Source of the DNA: Prevotella sp. tc2-28
GTDB taxonomy: Bacteria; Bacteroidota; Bacteroidia; Bacteroidales; Bacteroidaceae
Assembly (NCBI RefSeq): GCF_900107705.1
Contig: NZ_FNRE01000006.1
Span: 124,001-188,000, forward strand
Direction: 5' to 3'
Length of the DNA: 64,000 nt
Shown here: piece after piece, positions 60,474 through 64,000 of the stretch
Layout: every line of letters starts with the position of its first letter
Numbering within the stretch: position 1 is the first letter of the stretch
Program-made: the position numbers and the translations under genes
Notes under the pieces: generated by a model
The model's input: the letters and a program-made list of their open reading frames with translations, nothing else
Database searches by the model: none
Told to the model about the DNA's origin: nothing

Positions 60474-63239
60474 ATGGAGAAACTATTTCTTTTAGATGCA
60501 TACGCACTGATTTATCGGTCATATTATGCCTTCATCAAAAACCCTCGTATCAACTCGAAGGGACTCAACACATCAGCCATTGTTGGCTTTCTAAATACGT
60601 TAGAGGAAGTGCTCACCAAAGAGCAACCCACACATATCGGTGTGGCTTTCGACCCTCACGGACCAACCTTCCGTAGTGAAGCTTTCCCAGCTTACAAGGC
60701 GCAACGTGAAGCTACGCCCGAGGATATCAAACAGGCCGTACCCATCATCAAAGACTTGCTAAGAGCTTATAACATACCTATCCTGCAAGTCGATGGATTC
60801 GAGGCTGACGATGTGATCGGTACATTGGCAACGAAGGCAGGCTTACAAGGCATCACCACCTATATGCTGACGCCTGACAAGGATTATGGACAACTGGTAA
60901 CAGACAACGTGTTCATCTTCCGTCCTCGTCACGGAGGTGGTTACGAGACGATGGGTCCTGCTGAGGTGATGCAGAAATATGGCATTCCATCGACACAATA
61001 CGTCATTGACCTCTTGGCACTAATGGGTGATTCCAGCGACAACTTCCCCGGATGTCCGGGTGTGGGTGAGAAGACTGCGGTAAAACTGATTAATGAGTTC
61101 GGAAGCGTGGAACAACTGCTTAGTCGTACCTCCGAGTTGAAGGGTGCACTGAAGACGAAAGTGGAAACGCACGTCGAAGATATCAAGATGTCGAAATACC
61201 TAGCCACCATCCGAACAGATGTTCCCATCGAACTCAACATGGACGAATTGAAACTCACTGACCCCAACGACGACCAATTGAGAAAACTTCTGGAGGAATT
61301 GGAGTTTAAGAGCTTCACGCAGAAGATTCTTAAAAAAACTAAAACAATTCAAAAACCTGCTAACGGTCAACTCGATCTCTTTGCAGATTTTACGAGTGAG
61401 GGGCCGAGTGAAACTGAATTTTCGAGTTTTGAGACGTTAAAAACAGTGCCTCATAATTACAAACTCGTTGATAATGAGGAAGATTTGAGAAAATTATATG
61501 ACTTTTTTAGGACAAATGATTTTCTTGTTCTAGATACGGAAACCACTTCGACCACTGCTATTGATGCAGAATTGGTGGGTTTGAGCTTCTCGGTGAAGGA
61601 ACATGAGGCATTTTATGTTCCTATCCCATCCGACAAGGTCGAGGCTCAGAAAATTGTCGATATCTTCAAACCGCTGTATGAAGATGAGCACATTCTCAAG
61701 ATAGGACAAAACCTGAAATACGATCTCGAGGTGTTGCGAAACTATGGAGTCGAGTTGCGAGGCAAGATGTGGGACACCATGATTGCCCACTACCTCATCC
61801 AACCAGAACTTCACCACAACATGGACTATATGGCTGAAGTATACCTTCACTATCAGACCATTCACATTGATGAGCTCATTGGACCCAAGGGAAAGAGTCA
61901 ACGTTCCATGCGCGACCTCTCTCCTACTGAGGTCTATGAATATGCTTGCGAGGATGCCGACATCACACTTCAGCTGAAGAACAAGTTGGAACCGGAGTTG
62001 AAGCGTCTGGAGTGTGAAGACCTCTTTTATAACATTGAGATGCCTCTGATGCCTGTCTTGGCAGAAATGGAGATGAATGGGGTTTGTCTGGACACGGAGT
62101 CGTTGGCAGAAACCAGCAAGCAGTTTACGGCTCGCATGAATGAAATCGAGCAACGTATTTACGAACTGGCAGGCGAGCAATTCAATATCGCATCACCCAA
62201 ACAGGTAGGTGAGATCCTGTTTGACAAACTGAAGATTGTCGAGAAGGCCAAGAAGACCAAGACAGGACAGTATGTCACTTCCGAGGAAGTGTTGCAACAG
62301 CTCAAGAACAAGCACGAAATCGTGGCTGATATCCTGGAACACCGAGGGCTGAAAAAGCTCATTGGCACCTATATCGATGCGCTTCCAAAGTTGATTAATC
62401 CGCGTACAGGTCATATTCATACTTCTTTCAATCAAACGATTACAGCCACAGGACGTCTCTCGTCTTCTGATCCTAACCTGCAGAACATTCCTATTCGTGG
62501 CGAGGACGGCAAGGAGATTCGTAAGGCGTTTATTCCTGAACCAGGTTGTCTGTTCTTCTCTGCAGACTATAGCCAGATAGAACTTCGCGTGATGGCTCAC
62601 CTCTCGCAAGACCCACAGATGATTGAAGTTTTCCGCGAGGGTAAGGACCTCCATGCGGCAACAGCTGCCAACATCTATAAGAAGCCTATTGATGAGGTTA
62701 CACGCGATGAGCGCACCAAGTCAAAACGTGCCAATTTCGGCATCATCTACGGCATCACCGTCTTTGGATTGGCAGAGCGCCTGGACATCCCTCGCGACGA
62801 GGCTAAGATGCTGATTGACGGATACTTCCAGACCTTTCCAGAGGTTCACGACTACATGGAGAAATCTAAGGAGGTAGCCCGTCAACAAGGCTATGTCACT
62901 ACCCTATTCGGACGTCGTCGCTACTTGCCAGATATCAATAGTGCAAATGCTACCGTTCGTGGCTTTGCAGAGCGCAATGCCATCAACGCCCCGATTCAAG
63001 GAACAGCAGCCGATATTATTAAGGTGGCTATGATCCATATCTTCAATCGTTTCAAGGCCGAAAATATCCGCTCCAAGATGATTCTCCAGGTACACGACGA
63101 ACTCAACTTCAGCGTCTATCCAGAAGAGAAGGAAAAGGTGGAGCGTATCGTCCTCGAAGAGATGCAGAACGCCTTCCACATGGCTGTTCCTCTCGTGGCT
63201 GATTCCGGCTTCGGTGAGAACTGGCTTGAAGCACATTAA
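60474..63239 (+). CDS. polA: DNA polymerase I
   Basis: 921 residues. 5' nuclease domain to about 290 (LFLLDAYALIYRSYYAF, GVAFDPHGPTFRSEAFPAYK, GFEADDVIGTLATKAGL, DSSDNFPGCPGVGEKTAVKL); 3'-5' exonuclease at about 330-510 with VLDTETTS, NLKYDLEVL and YACEDADITLQL intact; polymerase domain with motif A FFSADYSQIELRVMAHLSQD, motif B RTKSKRANFGIIYG and motif C LQVHDELNFSVYP. All catalytic residues I can check are present. Confidence 0.97.
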   Translation: MEKLFLLDAYALIYRSYYAFIKNPRINSKGLNTSAIVGFLNTLEEVLTKEQPTHIGVAFDPHGPTFRSEAFPAYKAQREATPEDIKQAVPIIKDLLRAYNIPILQVDGFEADDVIGTLATKAGLQGITTYMLTPDKDYGQLVTDNVFIFRPRHGGGYETMGPAEVMQKYGIPSTQYVIDLLALMGDSSDNFPGCPGVGEKTAVKLINEFGSVEQLLSRTSELKGALKTKVETHVEDIKMSKYLATIRTDVPIELNMDELKLTDPNDDQLRKLLEELEFKSFTQKILKKTKTIQKPANGQLDLFADFTSEGPSETEFSSFETLKTVPHNYKLVDNEEDLRKLYDFFRTNDFLVLDTETTSTTAIDAELVGLSFSVKEHEAFYVPIPSDKVEAQKIVDIFKPLYEDEHILKIGQNLKYDLEVLRNYGVELRGKMWDTMIAHYLIQPELHHNMDYMAEVYLHYQTIHIDELIGPKGKSQRSMRDLSPTEVYEYACEDADITLQLKNKLEPELKRLECEDLFYNIEMPLMPVLAEMEMNGVCLDTESLAETSKQFTARMNEIEQRIYELAGEQFNIASPKQVGEILFDKLKIVEKAKKTKTGQYVTSEEVLQQLKNKHEIVADILEHRGLKKLIGTYIDALPKLINPRTGHIHTSFNQTITATGRLSSSDPNLQNIPIRGEDGKEIRKAFIPEPGCLFFSADYSQIELRVMAHLSQDPQMIEVFREGKDLHAATAANIYKKPIDEVTRDERTKSKRANFGIIYGITVFGLAERLDIPRDEAKMLIDGYFQTFPEVHDYMEKSKEVARQQGYVTTLFGRRRYLPDINSANATVRGFAERNAINAPIQGTAADIIKVAMIHIFNRFKAENIRSKMILQVHDELNFSVYPEEKEKVERIVLEEMQNAFHMAVPLVADSGFGENWLEAH

Positions 63240-63264
63240 AACACTTAATCTAAAGCGCTAAAAA

Positions 63265-64000
63265 ATGAAGCATTTTTTATTTGCACTTGCTATTACCTCT
63301 ATGATGCTCTGTCCAATGGGAGCAGAAGCACAAGAGACCAAGGAAATGAAGTATCCACAGGCCGAATGGACCAAGGCGGGCGATATCTTGATGCATACAC
63401 CGGGACAGGAACTTTTTAACGGAGTGATTCACCCTAAGGCAGGACTTTTTGATAACTATTTCGACGTGGATAAGGCTGCCGATGAACACAAGGGTTATAT
63501 TAGTATGCTGGAAAAGAACGGCATTCGAGTTCACAAAGTTACTGATATTCTGAACGAGGTGGGCATCGACACGCTGCAAACACTTGCAACCAGTGTGCTG
63601 GTATACGACGTGAGCGCCATTCCCGATGAGGACCAGACAGCATCCGAAAACTACAGAAAGGAAGTGCTCTCGAAGATGAGTCGTCAGGACTTGATTCGTT
63701 GCATCATGCTCCAACCTACAGTGAAACTGTCGAAGACTGACAACAATACGGGTTATGAGGCTCAGTACATTCAAAACCCGCTGATGAACATGTATTTCAC
63801 ACGCGACCAGAGTATCACAACACCTCGTGGTCACATTATCTGTAATATGAACAGCAGTCAACGCGCTCCCGAGACGAAAATCATCAAGACTTGCTACGAA
63901 CATCTGGGTCTGAAACCTATTTTACAAATCAGTGGTGAAGGACGTTTGGAGGGTGGCGACTACATCCCTGCAGGCACCGTATCGTTTATCGGTTGCGGTA
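63265..64000 (+). CDS. Exported arginine deiminase/amidinotransferase-family protein, C-terminus beyond window
   Basis: 245 residues visible; the gene runs off the right edge. A clear signal peptide (FALAITSMMLCPMGAEAQ) precedes a body like arginine deiminase: LMHTPGQELFNGVIHPKAGL, LMNMYFTRDQSITTPRGHII with the conserved FTRD, CNMNSSQRAPETKIIKTCYE and GRLEGGDYIPAGTVSFIGCG. The catalytic Cys and His lie outside the window. Arginine deiminase is normally cytoplasmic; an exported version is unusual. Confidence 0.82.
   Translation, partial: MKHFLFALAITSMMLCPMGAEAQETKEMKYPQAEWTKAGDILMHTPGQELFNGVIHPKAGLFDNYFDVDKAADEHKGYISMLEKNGIRVHKVTDILNEVGIDTLQTLATSVLVYDVSAIPDEDQTASENYRKEVLSKMSRQDLIRCIMLQPTVKLSKTDNNTGYEAQYIQNPLMNMYFTRDQSITTPRGHIICNMNSSQRAPETKIIKTCYEHLGLKPILQISGEGRLEGGDYIPAGTVSFIGCG

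Overview
The window reads as chromosomal DNA of a Bacteroidales bacterium, most likely a member of Prevotella in the broad sense. The grounds are: a SusC/RagA TonB-linked porin, hybrid two-component-type regulators with AraC output domains, dozens of TAnnTTTG (-7) promoter boxes instead of sigma70-type -10 boxes, A-rich rather than Shine-Dalgarno start regions, a BspA-like LRR protein, a smalltalk small protein and a DUF3987 replication-type protein. This is inference from gene content; no rRNA or tRNA gene was recognised.

Layout. (1) 1-4.4 kb, minus strand: the N-terminal two thirds of a SusC porin and its presumed regulator, a periplasmic-binding-protein/histidine-kinase/receiver/AraC hybrid that lacks the ATPase domain. 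(2) 4.4-10.9 kb, minus: an accessory cassette with a DUF5675 protein, a PrimPol-like/DUF3987 protein, a Rha/KilAC antirepressor, two small proteins sharing an HxEAGSxxQVFN motif, a 32-residue membrane peptide, a WYL regulator and a four-helix-bundle protein. Its genes and junctions are full of in-phase short tandem repeats. (3) 10.9-20.8 kb: an orphan sugar-binding lipoprotein, an AAA/DUF4143 ATPase, an outer-membrane barrel plus two secreted peptidases joined by tandem-repeat linkers, an HU-like protein with a smalltalk gene, a ParE/RelE-type toxin-antitoxin pair and a HigA antitoxin whose HigB toxin is reduced to a stub. (4) 20.8-29 kb, minus: a second regulator, cut down to binding protein + membrane helix + AraC domain, then CtpA, a DUF559 protein, ParE, an acetyltransferase and a methyltransferase, with GC-rich palindromes invading coding ends. 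(5) 28.9-46.5 kb: dapB, signal peptidase and an inactive-looking paralogue, WbqC, several DUF proteins, a tandem sensor-kinase pair (one degenerate), a GH31 glycosidase, Bcp, an MsrA-esterase fusion, an MGMT-like protein and an LRR protein. (6) 46.5-64 kb: a RAYT-type transposase with its own palindrome copies, then housekeeping genes sdhCAB, yraN, a BASS transporter, mnmG, apt, uvrC, dtd, mazG-like, deoC, a polyprenyl synthase, polA and a secreted arginine deiminase (partial). Two parS-like centromere sites flank apt.

How it fits together. The strongest unlisted signal is an operator-like element in front of susC (2094-2122) and again behind the second regulator (20697-20725). In each case two ATCGTTCA-type boxes lie 21 bp apart and sit exactly 29 nt from a minus-strand TAnnTTTG box. 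The two regulators have very similar AraC domains, so they probably recognise the same site. At the second locus no susC follows the promoter, which suggests a lost target operon. A second theme is short repeats being absorbed into genes: tandem arrays fill operon junctions, palindromes encode protein termini, and a RAYT gene carries a palindrome that is repeated just downstream.
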